NCBI RefSeq assembly: GCF_030323145.1
Contig: NZ_CP100470.1
Coordinates: 1,240,001-1,304,000, forward strand
Source: Mesorhizobium sp. C432A
GTDB lineage: Bacteria; Pseudomonadota; Alphaproteobacteria; Rhizobiales; Rhizobiaceae
Direction: 5' to 3'
DNA length: 64,000 nt
Position 1 is the first letter of the stretch; the number at the start of each line of letters is the position of its first letter. The translations under genes and the position numbers were made by a program. Of the stretch, positions 1 through 8,093 are shown in pieces. The notes under the pieces are model-generated. The model did no database searches. It had not been told where the DNA came from and saw only the letters and a list, made by a program, of their open reading frames with translations.

Positions 1-249
1 ACCCAGAACCCATATGCGCTCGAACCGGCCGCCGCAGCTTTCGAACAGCCTGTCGAGCGCCCACATCTTGCAGGCGACCTGCTTGTGGTTGAAGGCATTG
101 GCGATATCGGCCTGCGGATGCTTGGCGATGACGCGCGCCAGCCCGGCCACGAGAGGGTGGTCGACATAGGCGGCAATTCCCCGCGTGAGGTCCAGGGCTT
201 GCTCATGCCCACCCATGCCGGCATTGCGTGGTTGCGTGACATCCATCAT
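1..249 (-). CDS. Unidentified protein, N-terminal part only
   Basis: Reading leftward from an ATG at 247-249 (a second ATG follows directly) gives 83 open codons that run off the left edge, so the C-terminus is missing. The visible part has a short polar leader, a helical stretch, and then a conserved-looking segment containing KMWALDRLFE and FERIWVLG. The last piece resembles the first beta-strand of a Rossmann-type fold such as a SAM-dependent methyltransferase, but too little is present to name a family. It is divergent from the ABC-type gene at 513, with about 260 bases between them that could hold promoters for both. Confidence 0.5.
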   Translation of the reverse strand, partial: MMDVTQPRNAGMGGHEQALDLTRGIAAYVDHPLVAGLARVIAKHPQADIANAFNHKQVACKMWALDRLFESCGGRFERIWVLG

Positions 250-512
250 ATTCGTCTTCTATGTTGGGATTTCGGGCGACACAACGCAATCTTGCCTCTT
301 GCAAGCCTGTTCGACTTGCGGACGCGACTGTGCCGCAACCCGTTTCGCCATTGACCGGAGGAGGCCGATTGCATTTGTCCGGACCATCGGCGCCCATCCG
401 CCTGGCGCGCAGCTGCCGCTTTGAGCTCGTCGTTGGCGGCGAAGACATGGCCGATACACCATTTGCCAGCAGGTGCCTTTACATTCCGCATCCTTCAAAC
501 TGACAATCGCAT

Positions 513-3227
513 ATGGAAACCAGCCTAGCCCGCTATATCTGGACGCACACCAGGAAGCAGCAGCTCTGGATATTGATGATCGTCGTGCTTTCGATGGTCC
601 CGTATTTCATGTCGTTCGACCTGCCGAAGCTGATCGTCAACGGCCCGATCCAGGGCAAGGGGTTCGAGCAACCGGGCGCGACCCTGCCATTCATGCGGTT
701 GCACTATAACCTGCCGTTCATCGGCGAGGTCCAGTTCTTCTCCGGTTTTCAACTGGACCGCACCTCGACCCTGCTTGCGCTCAGCCTTGTGTTCCTCTTG
801 CTGGTCGTCATCAACGGCTTGTTCAAGCTCTACATCAACACTTACAAGGGCCGGCTCGGCGAACGCATGCTGCGGCGTATTCGTTTCGATCTGGTCGATC
901 GTGTGCTGCGGTTTCCGCCGGTTTACTTCAAGCGGGTGAAATCCGCCGAAGTGGCGACCATGGTGAAGGACGAGGTGGAGCCGCTGGGCGGCTTCATTGG
1001 CGATGCCTTCCTGCAGCCGGTGCTGCTCGGCGGCCAGGCGCTGACGGCCATGCTGTTCATCATGGTCCAGAACGTCTGGCTCGGAATGATAGCGGTCGTG
1101 ATCGTGGCGATCCAGATCGTGCTTATCCCGCGAATGCGGCGGCGGCTGCTCGTGCTCGGGCGCCAGCGGCAGTTGACGGCGCGCGCGCTTTCAGGCCGGG
1201 TTGGCGAAATCGTCGACGGCATCGGCGCGGTTCACGTCCACGATACGTCGAACTACGAGCGCGCCGACATAGCAGCCCGGCTCGGGCTCATCTTCAAAAT
1301 CCGCTTCGATCTTTACCAATGGAAATTCATGGTAAAGTTCCTCAACAATTTTCTCGCGCAGCTCACGCCCTTTCTGTTTTACATGATCGGTGGCTATCTG
1401 GTCATCCAGGGGAGGTTGGATGTCGGCCAGCTCGTGGCCGTGATCGGCGCTTACAAGGACTTGCCCGGACCGATGAAGGAACTGATCGACTGGGATCAGG
1501 ACCGGCAGGATGTCCAGGTCAAATATCAGCAGGTCGTCGAACAGTTCACCGTCGAGAATATCATCGCGCCGGAAATCGGAGCACTGACGGTCGACGATCC
1601 CGATCCGATGACCAAGCCGCTGTCGGCGGTCAGCCTGTCGATAGCAGACGATGGCGGCGCAATGCTCCTCAATCGCATCTCGCTCGAGGTCAAGCCGGGT
1701 GAGACGGTGGCTCTGGTCAGCACCGCAACAGGGGGAGCGGAGGCGCTTGCGGAAGCCTTTGCGCGGCTGACCTGGCCGGACAGCGGAAGGATCGTTTCGG
1801 GCTCCGATGACTTGCTTGATCTCCCCGAAGCCGTGACCGGCCGGCGCATGTCCTACGCTTCGTCGGATGTTTTCCTGTTCCAGGCAAGCCTGCGCGACAA
1901 TTTGCTCTACGGTTTGAAGCATGCGCCGCTGACATCGGTGACATATGACGGCGCAGCGGCGGACCAGCACCGTTGGAATATCGACGAGGCGCGCCGGTCG
2001 GGCAATCCGGATCTCGATATCCGCAGCGACTGGATCAACTATGCCTCCGCCGGCGCCACCGGCCCGCACGACCTCTTCGAAGCCGTGCGCCGGGTGCTCG
2101 ACGCGGTTCTTCTGTCGCGCGACATTCTGGATCTTGGCTTGCGCTCTTCGGCCGACCTCAAGCGCCACACGAAGCTTGCCGAGCGGATCGTCGAATTGCG
2201 TGCGGCGCTGCGAACCCGGTTGGAGGAAGAAGGCCTGAGCGCGCTGGTGGTTCCTTTTGAACCGGGCGCCTACAACAAGGAAGCGACGATCGGCCAGAAC
2301 CTGCTCTTCGGCGCCGCGGCCGGCCCCGAACTGGCTCACAAGGCACTGGCGTCCAATCCCTATTTTGCTTCCGTGCTGAAGCAAGCCGGCCTCGACCGCA
2401 CGCTCTACGAAATGGGCATGGAGATCGCCGAACAGGCGATCGAGCTGTTTGCCGACCTGCCGCCCGAACACCAGTTCTTCCAGCAGCTCGCCTTCATGAG
2501 CGCCGAGGAGATACCCGCCTACGAAACCTTGCTGCAACGGCTCAAGAATCGCCCCTACGATGCGGTTTCGGAGAACGACCGCGCCATGATGGTCACCTTA
2601 AGCTTTGCCTATATCGAGCCCCGGCATCGCTTCGGCCTGTTGACCGACGAGCTGATGAGCAAGATCATCGCTGCACGCAACCAGTTCTATGAAAACCTGC
2701 CGGCCGAGCTGGAGAAAGCTGTCGAACGGTTTGATCCTGCCAAATACATCGCCGCGGCCACCGTCATGGACAACGTCCTGTTCGGGCGTGTCGGCAACAA
2801 CCATCCCGACGCGCCGGACCGTATTCGCTCCATCGTCTATGATATTCTTGACGAACTGGGACTTTATGCCGAGCTTCTGGATGTCGGCCTGGACTTCAAC
2901 GTCGGCGCCGCCGGCAGGCGGCTGACCGGCGGACAGCGACAGAAGCTCGATGTTGCCCGCGCCTTGCTCAAGCGTCCCGATTTCCTCATTCTCAATCGGC
3001 CGCTGTCGGCGCTCGACCAGCGCGTGCAGGACAAAGTGTTGCGGAATGTGCTCGACGAAGCCAGACGCGACGGCCATTCGCCGGCAATTGTGTGGGTGGT
3101 GACGAATCCGGCAATGGCGGCGATGTTCGATCGGGTTGTGGTCTTTGACTCAGGCCAATTGGTGGAAGACGGAACACACGAGACACTCTTGGCGGGAAAC
3201 GGTATCTTCAAGGAACTTGTGTCATAG
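513..3227 (+). CDS. ABC-exporter-like protein with degenerate ATPase and long insertion
   Basis: The product is 904 residues, against about 580-620 for an ordinary half-size exporter. Residues 1 to about 330 form an exporter-type membrane domain with several hydrophobic segments. The nucleotide-binding domain starts near 370 but its catalytic motifs are broken. Walker A reads VSTATGGAEA (402-411), with Ala at 409 where the lysine should be. Walker B reads FLILNRPLSALD (824-835), with Asn and Arg replacing the Asp-Glu pair. The switch histidine is Asn865. The signature LTGGQRQ (804-810) is intact. About 290 residues are inserted between the Q-loop side and the signature. A motif of the type T/S-hydrophobic-x-x-N-hydrophobic-L-F/Y-G appears three times (459-467, 592-600, 750-758). 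It is probably not an active ATPase and could be a regulatory or receptor-like membrane protein. It precedes a cyclic-nucleotide-binding gene by 34 bases. No good ribosome binding site is visible. Confidence 0.85.
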   Translation: METSLARYIWTHTRKQQLWILMIVVLSMVPYFMSFDLPKLIVNGPIQGKGFEQPGATLPFMRLHYNLPFIGEVQFFSGFQLDRTSTLLALSLVFLLLVVINGLFKLYINTYKGRLGERMLRRIRFDLVDRVLRFPPVYFKRVKSAEVATMVKDEVEPLGGFIGDAFLQPVLLGGQALTAMLFIMVQNVWLGMIAVVIVAIQIVLIPRMRRRLLVLGRQRQLTARALSGRVGEIVDGIGAVHVHDTSNYERADIAARLGLIFKIRFDLYQWKFMVKFLNNFLAQLTPFLFYMIGGYLVIQGRLDVGQLVAVIGAYKDLPGPMKELIDWDQDRQDVQVKYQQVVEQFTVENIIAPEIGALTVDDPDPMTKPLSAVSLSIADDGGAMLLNRISLEVKPGETVALVSTATGGAEALAEAFARLTWPDSGRIVSGSDDLLDLPEAVTGRRMSYASSDVFLFQASLRDNLLYGLKHAPLTSVTYDGAAADQHRWNIDEARRSGNPDLDIRSDWINYASAGATGPHDLFEAVRRVLDAVLLSRDILDLGLRSSADLKRHTKLAERIVELRAALRTRLEEEGLSALVVPFEPGAYNKEATIGQNLLFGAAAGPELAHKALASNPYFASVLKQAGLDRTLYEMGMEIAEQAIELFADLPPEHQFFQQLAFMSAEEIPAYETLLQRLKNRPYDAVSENDRAMMVTLSFAYIEPRHRFGLLTDELMSKIIAARNQFYENLPAELEKAVERFDPAKYIAAATVMDNVLFGRVGNNHPDAPDRIRSIVYDILDELGLYAELLDVGLDFNVGAAGRRLTGGQRQKLDVARALLKRPDFLILNRPLSALDQRVQDKVLRNVLDEARRDGHSPAIVWVVTNPAMAAMFDRVVVFDSGQLVEDGTHETLLAGNGIFKELVS

Positions 3228-3261
3228 TCTGGCAAACGCGAATTCAGGAAGGTTTGCGACA

Positions 3262-3729
3262 ATGCTGCTCAAGGATGAAGTTGGAATGCTGCAACGCGTT
3301 CCCTTGTTCTCTGGCATCGAGCCGACAAAGCTCAAGCTGCTCGCGTTCACGTCCGATCGCGTGAACTACAGTGCCGGCCAGATTCTTTTCCGGCAGGGCG
3401 ACGAGGCAGACGCCGCCTATGTCATCCTTTCGGGCAGCGCGGATATTCTGGTCGATTCCGACAATGGGCCGATCAAAGTTGCCGAATTGCTGCCAAATTC
3501 GATCGTTGGCGAGATTGCCATATTGTGCAACAGCTCCCGTACTGCCACCGTCAAAGCGGCAAGTGAGCTGGAGGCCTTGAGAATCCGCAAGGACCATTTC
3601 CTGAGGCTTATGAAGGAGTTTCCCGAAATGACCATCGAGATATTGCGGGTTCTTGCCGATAGGCTAAGCAGTACGACCGCGGACCTGATCGACGCACGAA
3701 CGGCCGAGAGCGATTCACAGTTGCACTGA
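3262..3729 (+). CDS. Small cyclic-nucleotide-binding (CRP-type sensor) protein
   Basis: A 155-residue protein that is essentially one cyclic-nucleotide-binding domain. The phosphate-binding cassette is recognisable as GEIAILCNSSRTATV, with the Glu and Arg that contact the cyclic phosphate and ribose in CRP and PKA domains. Residues after about 115 form the usual C-terminal helices, and there is no helix-turn-helix DNA-binding domain, so it is not a transcription factor. The start is fixed by AGGAAGG at 3246-3252, nine bases before the ATG. It lies 34 bases after the degenerate ABC gene and is probably co-transcribed with it. Such a stand-alone domain may sense cyclic nucleotide made by the cyclases nearby; that partnership is inferred from position. 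Confidence 0.85.
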   Translation: MLLKDEVGMLQRVPLFSGIEPTKLKLLAFTSDRVNYSAGQILFRQGDEADAAYVILSGSADILVDSDNGPIKVAELLPNSIVGEIAILCNSSRTATVKAASELEALRIRKDHFLRLMKEFPEMTIEILRVLADRLSSTTADLIDARTAESDSQLH

Positions 3730-3754
3730 AGCGGCGAGCCGCTCTGTTTCTTTG

Positions 3755-3805
3755 TTTTGATGCAGTTTCCGGAACCGTGTCACACCTTTCCTGGAACGAC
3801 TCTGG
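3755..3805. repeat. Degenerate palindromic intergenic repeat
   Basis: This stretch between two genes resembles the repeat at 18805-18855 (shared blocks: TTCCGGA, TCACAC, TTTCCTGGAA) but is diverged. It lies upstream of the metallo-hydrolase start. Confidence 0.35.
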
Positions 3806-3840
3806 CAGCAGTTGGTTGGCTACGATGGGCGAAAGGGTGC

Positions 3841-4692
3841 ATGGACGACGATTTCTTCCTTGTCAGGTTTTGGGGCGTGCGCGGCAGCATTGCGGTGTCG
3901 GGGCCAGAATTTGCTCGCTATGGCGGCAACACGATCTGCATCGAGATGCAATGCGGCAAGCATACGCTTCTGTTCGACGCGGGCTCCGGCTTGCGGCCTG
4001 CCGGCAGGACGCTTCGGGCGGCGGGCGTCACCGATTTCGACCTGTTTTTCACCCATTGCCATTACGATCACATCATCGGGCTGCCGGCTTTCAAGCCTAT
4101 TTATGAACGAGGCATCAAAGTTACGCTTTGGTCCGGGCATCTGGCTGGACGCATGACGACGCGGCAGATGGTCGATGAATTCATTCGGCCGCCATGGTTT
4201 CCGGTGACACTCGGTGTCTGCAAGGCGAGCCTCGACTGCCGCGATTTCGCATCCGGAGACCTGCTTCGGCCACGCGAAGGAGTTGTTGTACGAACCGGTA
4301 GTCTTACCCATCCGGGCGGCTGCATCGGCTACCGGGTCGAATGGGGGGGCCGCGTCGTGGCGGTCATCACAGACACCGAGCACGAGCCGGGCAAACTCGA
4401 TCCGGCGGTGCTCGGTCTGATCGAGAATGCCGACCTCGTCATTTACGATTGCACCTACACCGAGGAGGAAATGGAGCGCTACCGCGGCAACGGGCACTCG
4501 ACATGGCAACAGGGCGTCAAGCTCTGCGAGGCGGCCGGCGCGCGCGGGCTTGCGCTGTTTCACCACGATCCGGCACGCACAGACGATGAGCTGGACGAGA
4601 TGGAGAAACTGGCCAAGGACAGATTTGCCGGCGCTTTTGCGGCGCGGGATGGCCAGACGCTCACATTTCCAGTCTTGCACAAAAAGCGCTGA
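3841..4692 (+). CDS. RNase Z-like metallo-beta-lactamase-fold hydrolase
   Basis: A 283-residue protein starting MDDDFFLVRFWGVRGS. The FWGVRGS and RYGGNT segments are typical of the stand-alone MBL-fold group close to RNase Z and PhnP. The metal site HCHYDH is at residues 72-77, and later metal-ligand segments include ITDTEH. No signal peptide is seen, so it is probably cytoplasmic. Substrates in this group are mostly unknown; the wider RNase Z-like superfamily includes nucleases, phosphodiesterases acting on cyclic phosphates, and class II cAMP phosphodiesterases. Because it follows a cyclic-nucleotide-binding gene and precedes cyclases, a phosphodiesterase role is a reasonable but unproven guess. 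A GAAAGGG lies only three bases before the ATG; upstream in-frame starts are possible but would run into repeat sequence. Confidence 0.8.
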   Translation: MDDDFFLVRFWGVRGSIAVSGPEFARYGGNTICIEMQCGKHTLLFDAGSGLRPAGRTLRAAGVTDFDLFFTHCHYDHIIGLPAFKPIYERGIKVTLWSGHLAGRMTTRQMVDEFIRPPWFPVTLGVCKASLDCRDFASGDLLRPREGVVVRTGSLTHPGGCIGYRVEWGGRVVAVITDTEHEPGKLDPAVLGLIENADLVIYDCTYTEEEMERYRGNGHSTWQQGVKLCEAAGARGLALFHHDPARTDDELDEMEKLAKDRFAGAFAARDGQTLTFPVLHKKR

Positions 4693-4693
4693 G

Positions 4694-5452
4694 CTATTTT
4701 CCGGCGCTGCGTTCTGTCAGTGTGCTGATCGGAAGCCATGCGCAGGCTTCTGCCCGCGCGGTGATCGTGAACAGCCGTTCGAGGAAAAGCCAGGCCGATT
4801 CATCATGGACGAGATGGTGGGTGAGCAGGCCGACCGGTTCGCCGCCGTCGAATGCACGCTGCAATTGCGCGACGATGGCCTGAACCAACAGACCATGATC
4901 GCGGCAGCCGCGCGTGCCATGCCAATCCATGATGTCGACATTGCTGTTGATGACCGCCAAGGAAGCCGGCCTTGGCGGCCCGAACACCGACAATGCCGCA
5001 AATCCTATCGATCCGAGGTCGGGTACCAGGCCGGCGTCGATCCGGTTCCAGGGCGGCACCAGCATCGGAACCGCACGTGCGCCGTGCAGGCCGGTTACAC
5101 GCGACAGCCCGCCGGCCAGCTCATCCAGCACCACCTCGCGTGGCCGATGCGCGCCGAGCTCCTGCTTTTTTTGACCCTCGGGCGCATGATTTCGGTGCGC
5201 CCAGCCATGAATGGCGACCGTGGCATGCGGCGCGGCGTCAAGCCGGACGACAAGCTTCCCGTCGGTCTGGGCCGGAATGACGGCCAGAGTGACCGGAACC
5301 GCGAAGTCACCGGTGAGGTCGAGCAACCGATCGAGCGCCGGCGTCGGATCCACGGCGTCGTCGTCGCGCAGCCAGAACTCTGCCTTGCGGCCCCACCGTT
5401 GCCGATGCGCCAGCTCGTCCACCAGAGGCTGCCAAATCGGGTCGGACGTCAT
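4694..5452 (-). CDS. Polysaccharide deacetylase-like protein
   Basis: A 252-residue protein with features of the NodB/carbohydrate esterase 4 fold: an early Asp pair in FWLRDDDAVD that would bind metal, then HGWAHRNH, which carries the His-x-x-x-His metal ligands, and a late LLTHHLVHD segment that may supply the catalytic His. There is no signal peptide, so it would act in the cytoplasm, possibly on a nucleotide- or lipid-linked sugar. Its start overlaps the end of the glycosyltransferase in an ATGA junction (5449-5452), so the two are translationally coupled and probably modify the same glycan. The substrate is unknown. Confidence 0.75.
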   Translation of the reverse strand: MTSDPIWQPLVDELAHRQRWGRKAEFWLRDDDAVDPTPALDRLLDLTGDFAVPVTLAVIPAQTDGKLVVRLDAAPHATVAIHGWAHRNHAPEGQKKQELGAHRPREVVLDELAGGLSRVTGLHGARAVPMLVPPWNRIDAGLVPDLGSIGFAALSVFGPPRPASLAVINSNVDIMDWHGTRGCRDHGLLVQAIVAQLQRAFDGGEPVGLLTHHLVHDESAWLFLERLFTITARAEACAWLPISTLTERSAGK

Positions 5453-6537
5453 GACAACGGGATCATCTTGAGAAGTTCCGCCAGACGGGCCTTTGCAGCA
5501 CCGAGAGAGCGTTCTTCGAGAACGAAACGTCTGGCCTCTGCAGCCATGATGGTTCTTTCGTCATTATTGGCCAGAAGCCTTGCGATGGCCGAAGCGAACG
5601 CCCCCACATCGCCCGGCGGGGTGAGAAACCCGGTCTGGCCATGCCGCACGACCTCCGGCACGCCGGCAATGTCCTGAGCCACCACCGGAAGGCCGGCGGC
5701 CTGTGCTTCAAGATAGGCAATGCCATAGGCCTCGCCGTAACCCGGCCAGACGTAGATTCCCCCGCGATAAAGGACATCCGGCACGGCGGCAGGCTCGATG
5801 GCGCCAAGCCATTCGATACGGTCGGCGGGCAAGCCGGCGAATTGCGCCTTTACCTCGTCACGGGCAGGTCCGTCCCCGACGACCGATAGCGTCCAGGGGA
5901 GATGGCCGATCAACCCGAGCGCCTGCGCCAGCATGCGATAGCTCAAGACCTTGTCGCCCGGGCGCATCATGGCGACGGTCACGAGGCGCGTCGGATAATC
6001 CAGTACCGGCATTTCGTGGAATGCCGATGTGTCGATGAAGGGTGAAAGCATACCGAGAGCGGCGTGGGGGACAGCATCCGCCAGCCCCTGGCGATCCCTT
6101 TGCGTGAAGCAGATGTTCAGCGCCGCCTGTTCGATGGCTCGCGCGACCAATGCTTGGCTATCGGCCCACGAACCGGCGTTGCGCCGTTCGGAATAGGAGG
6201 CTTCGGCCGTCACATAGGGGACGGCAAAGGCCAACGCCAGCTCGGGCCCGATCAGGTCGGGCGCCTTGTAGTAGGGATGATAGGAGAACCAGAGATCGGG
6301 CTTGCCGTCACGGTCCCAAAGCCTTGTCAGTCGCGCGGCTTCGTCCCGGGCCTCGATCATGAGCGCATCGAAACTTTTCGGTTCCGGCTGGCGTAGATAG
6401 AAGCGCAACTCCGATGCCAGTTCGACGCTATGCCCGCCATGCTGCAGCGCCTGGACCAGCATCCGTGCCATCTGGCGGTCGCCGGAGACAACGGGATGAT
6501 TGGGCGACTTCAGCGGGGCGTAGAAGGCAATTCGCAT
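5449..6537 (-). CDS. Family 4 glycosyltransferase (GT-B fold)
   Basis: A 362-residue GT-B glycosyltransferase. The N-terminal half starts MRIAFYAPLKSPNHPVVSGD, typical of the acceptor-binding domain, and the C-terminal half carries the retaining GT4 signature E-x7-E within EAYGIAYLEAQAAGLPVV, which binds the nucleotide sugar. It is probably a soluble or membrane-peripheral enzyme transferring a sugar to a lipid or polysaccharide. It is the first gene of a two-gene minus-strand unit with the deacetylase-like gene (ATGA overlap). It diverges from the DUF3095 gene with about 75 bases between starts, which must contain both promoters. Donor and acceptor cannot be told from sequence. Confidence 0.85.
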   Translation of the reverse strand: MRIAFYAPLKSPNHPVVSGDRQMARMLVQALQHGGHSVELASELRFYLRQPEPKSFDALMIEARDEAARLTRLWDRDGKPDLWFSYHPYYKAPDLIGPELALAFAVPYVTAEASYSERRNAGSWADSQALVARAIEQAALNICFTQRDRQGLADAVPHAALGMLSPFIDTSAFHEMPVLDYPTRLVTVAMMRPGDKVLSYRMLAQALGLIGHLPWTLSVVGDGPARDEVKAQFAGLPADRIEWLGAIEPAAVPDVLYRGGIYVWPGYGEAYGIAYLEAQAAGLPVVAQDIAGVPEVVRHGQTGFLTPPGDVGAFASAIARLLANNDERTIMAAEARRFVLEERSLGAAKARLAELLKMIPLS

Positions 6538-6611
6538 CGCGCGATCCTATCATCGCAAAGCCTGCCCAAGTCAATTTCGAGGCATGATCGACTTCACCTT
6601 CAAGCGCTGGA

Positions 6612-7790
6612 ATGTGCTATCTGATGCTTATGGAAACAGCTGTCGCGTCCGACCCGTTCGTCGCTTCTTTGCCGGTCTTCGCAAAGTTCGAAAGCGTTGC
6701 CGATATCGACAACTATCGGCCTCTCCCCGATGGCTGGGCGCTGGCCACCGCCGACATCGTCGGCTCGACCAAGGCGATCGAAGCCGGGCGCTACAAAACC
6801 GTCAATATGGCCGGCGCCAGCGTCATTTCGGCGCTGCTCAATGCACTGGGCCGGCAAGATCTTCCCTTCGTCTTCGGCGGCGACGGCGCGCTCGTGGCGT
6901 TTCCCGGCTCGGCGCTGGAGATCGCCCGTAACGCGCTGGCTTCTGTCCAGAGATGGGTGGCGGACGAACTGGACCTGACCTTGCGTGCCGCAATCGTGCC
7001 GATAAAGGACATAAGAGCGCAAGGCCTCGACGTTCGCGTGGCGAGGTTCCAGGCCTCCGAAGCAGCCTTCTATGCCATGTTCGCCGGCGGCGGCGGCAGT
7101 TGGGCGGAAGCCGAAATGAAAGCCGGGCGCTACCGCGTCGACCCCGCCCCGGCCGGCGCGCGGCCGGATCTGACCGGCCTCTCCTGCCGCTGGAACCCGA
7201 TCGAAGCCCGGCATGGCGAAATTGTCTCGATCATAGCCGTGCCCGGGGCATCGCGCGACTTGCGTGGTTTCCAGTTTCTGGCTTCCGACATCATCGCCCT
7301 TGCCGGCAGGCAGGAGCGCGATGGCCACCCGGTGCCGGTGGACGGTCCGGCCTATAGTCTCTTGCCCGCCGGTCTCGATGTCGAGGCACGGGCCACGGCG
7401 CCGCCGGGGCGGCGGTGGCTGGCCAAGCTGTGGGTGATCTTCCTGATGACGCTTACGGCCGTCACCGACAAATTGGGCTGGACGATCGGCGGTTTCGACC
7501 CGAAGGTCTACAAGCGCGAGGTGGCCAGCAATTCGGATTTCCGCAAGTTCGACGACGGCTTGAAGATGACCATCGACGTCGACGCGGATGTGTTGCAGCG
7601 GATCGAGAACCGGCTGAAACAAGCGGAAGAGGCCGGCATCTGCAACTATGGCCTGCACCGCCAGAAGTCGGCCTTGATGACATGCCTCGTCATCTCGCCG
7701 CTGCAGCGCGATCATGTTCACTTCATCGATGGCGCCGCCGGCGGCTATGCAATGGCTGCCGCAAGCCTGAAGGCGAAGGCGCCGGTCTGA
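6612..7790 (+). CDS. DUF3095 protein, related to class III nucleotidyl cyclases
   Basis: A 392-residue protein matching the DUF3095 family. The N-terminal half looks like a class III cyclase fold: ADIVGSTKAIEAGRY around residue 47 has the first metal Asp (D48), and FVFGGDGALVAF has the second (D91). The usual Asn...Arg transition-state pair is not evident, and the rest of the protein (a Trp-rich middle and a hydrophobic segment WLAKLWVIFLMTLTAV near 275) does not match ordinary cyclases. The C-terminal third contains a conserved-looking block ending near HVHFIDGAAGGYAMAA. The biochemical activity of this family is unknown to me; it may bind or make a nucleotide. Starts at 6612 or 6630 are both possible because no clear ribosome binding site is present. 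Confidence 0.8.
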   Translation: MCYLMLMETAVASDPFVASLPVFAKFESVADIDNYRPLPDGWALATADIVGSTKAIEAGRYKTVNMAGASVISALLNALGRQDLPFVFGGDGALVAFPGSALEIARNALASVQRWVADELDLTLRAAIVPIKDIRAQGLDVRVARFQASEAAFYAMFAGGGGSWAEAEMKAGRYRVDPAPAGARPDLTGLSCRWNPIEARHGEIVSIIAVPGASRDLRGFQFLASDIIALAGRQERDGHPVPVDGPAYSLLPAGLDVEARATAPPGRRWLAKLWVIFLMTLTAVTDKLGWTIGGFDPKVYKREVASNSDFRKFDDGLKMTIDVDADVLQRIENRLKQAEEAGICNYGLHRQKSALMTCLVISPLQRDHVHFIDGAAGGYAMAAASLKAKAPV

Positions 7791-8093
7791 TGACGGCTTG
7801 GGGAATCGATTTTCCGCAATGCGCCGCGGCCATGGTTCTTGGGACCCGGCGAGCCCGACGGTGCCTGAGCCGACCAATTATTTGCGCGATGTCAGGATCG
7901 GGATTGCACTTCGCCGGCAGCCTCGCCACATAGTGTTGCAGGTGATTTGTGCGGTCGACGTCTGCTTGCTTCCTGCAAGGACAGTCATTCGGGATATTCT
8001 TCGCCGGCTTCTGCCCCCGAAGCCGGCTTCATTGACTTCGAGAATTTTGCGGATCAAAGGAGATGGCTCGTCTTCGACGGGTTTCGAGATAGC
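7791..8093. other. Non-coding gap between DUF3095 and cyclase genes
   Basis: About 300 bases without a convincing gene. An open frame runs through part of it into the cyclase but its translation shows no family features. A GGAG at 8059-8062 precedes a very short out-of-frame ATG reading that stops just before the cyclase start. No clear promoter or terminator could be identified. Confidence 0.4.

Noticed and set aside
1191..2537. A 448-codon open frame on the minus strand inside the ABC-like gene
   Set aside because: It is antisense to a gene with recognisable domains, its translation has no family features, and long antisense frames are common in GC-rich DNA.
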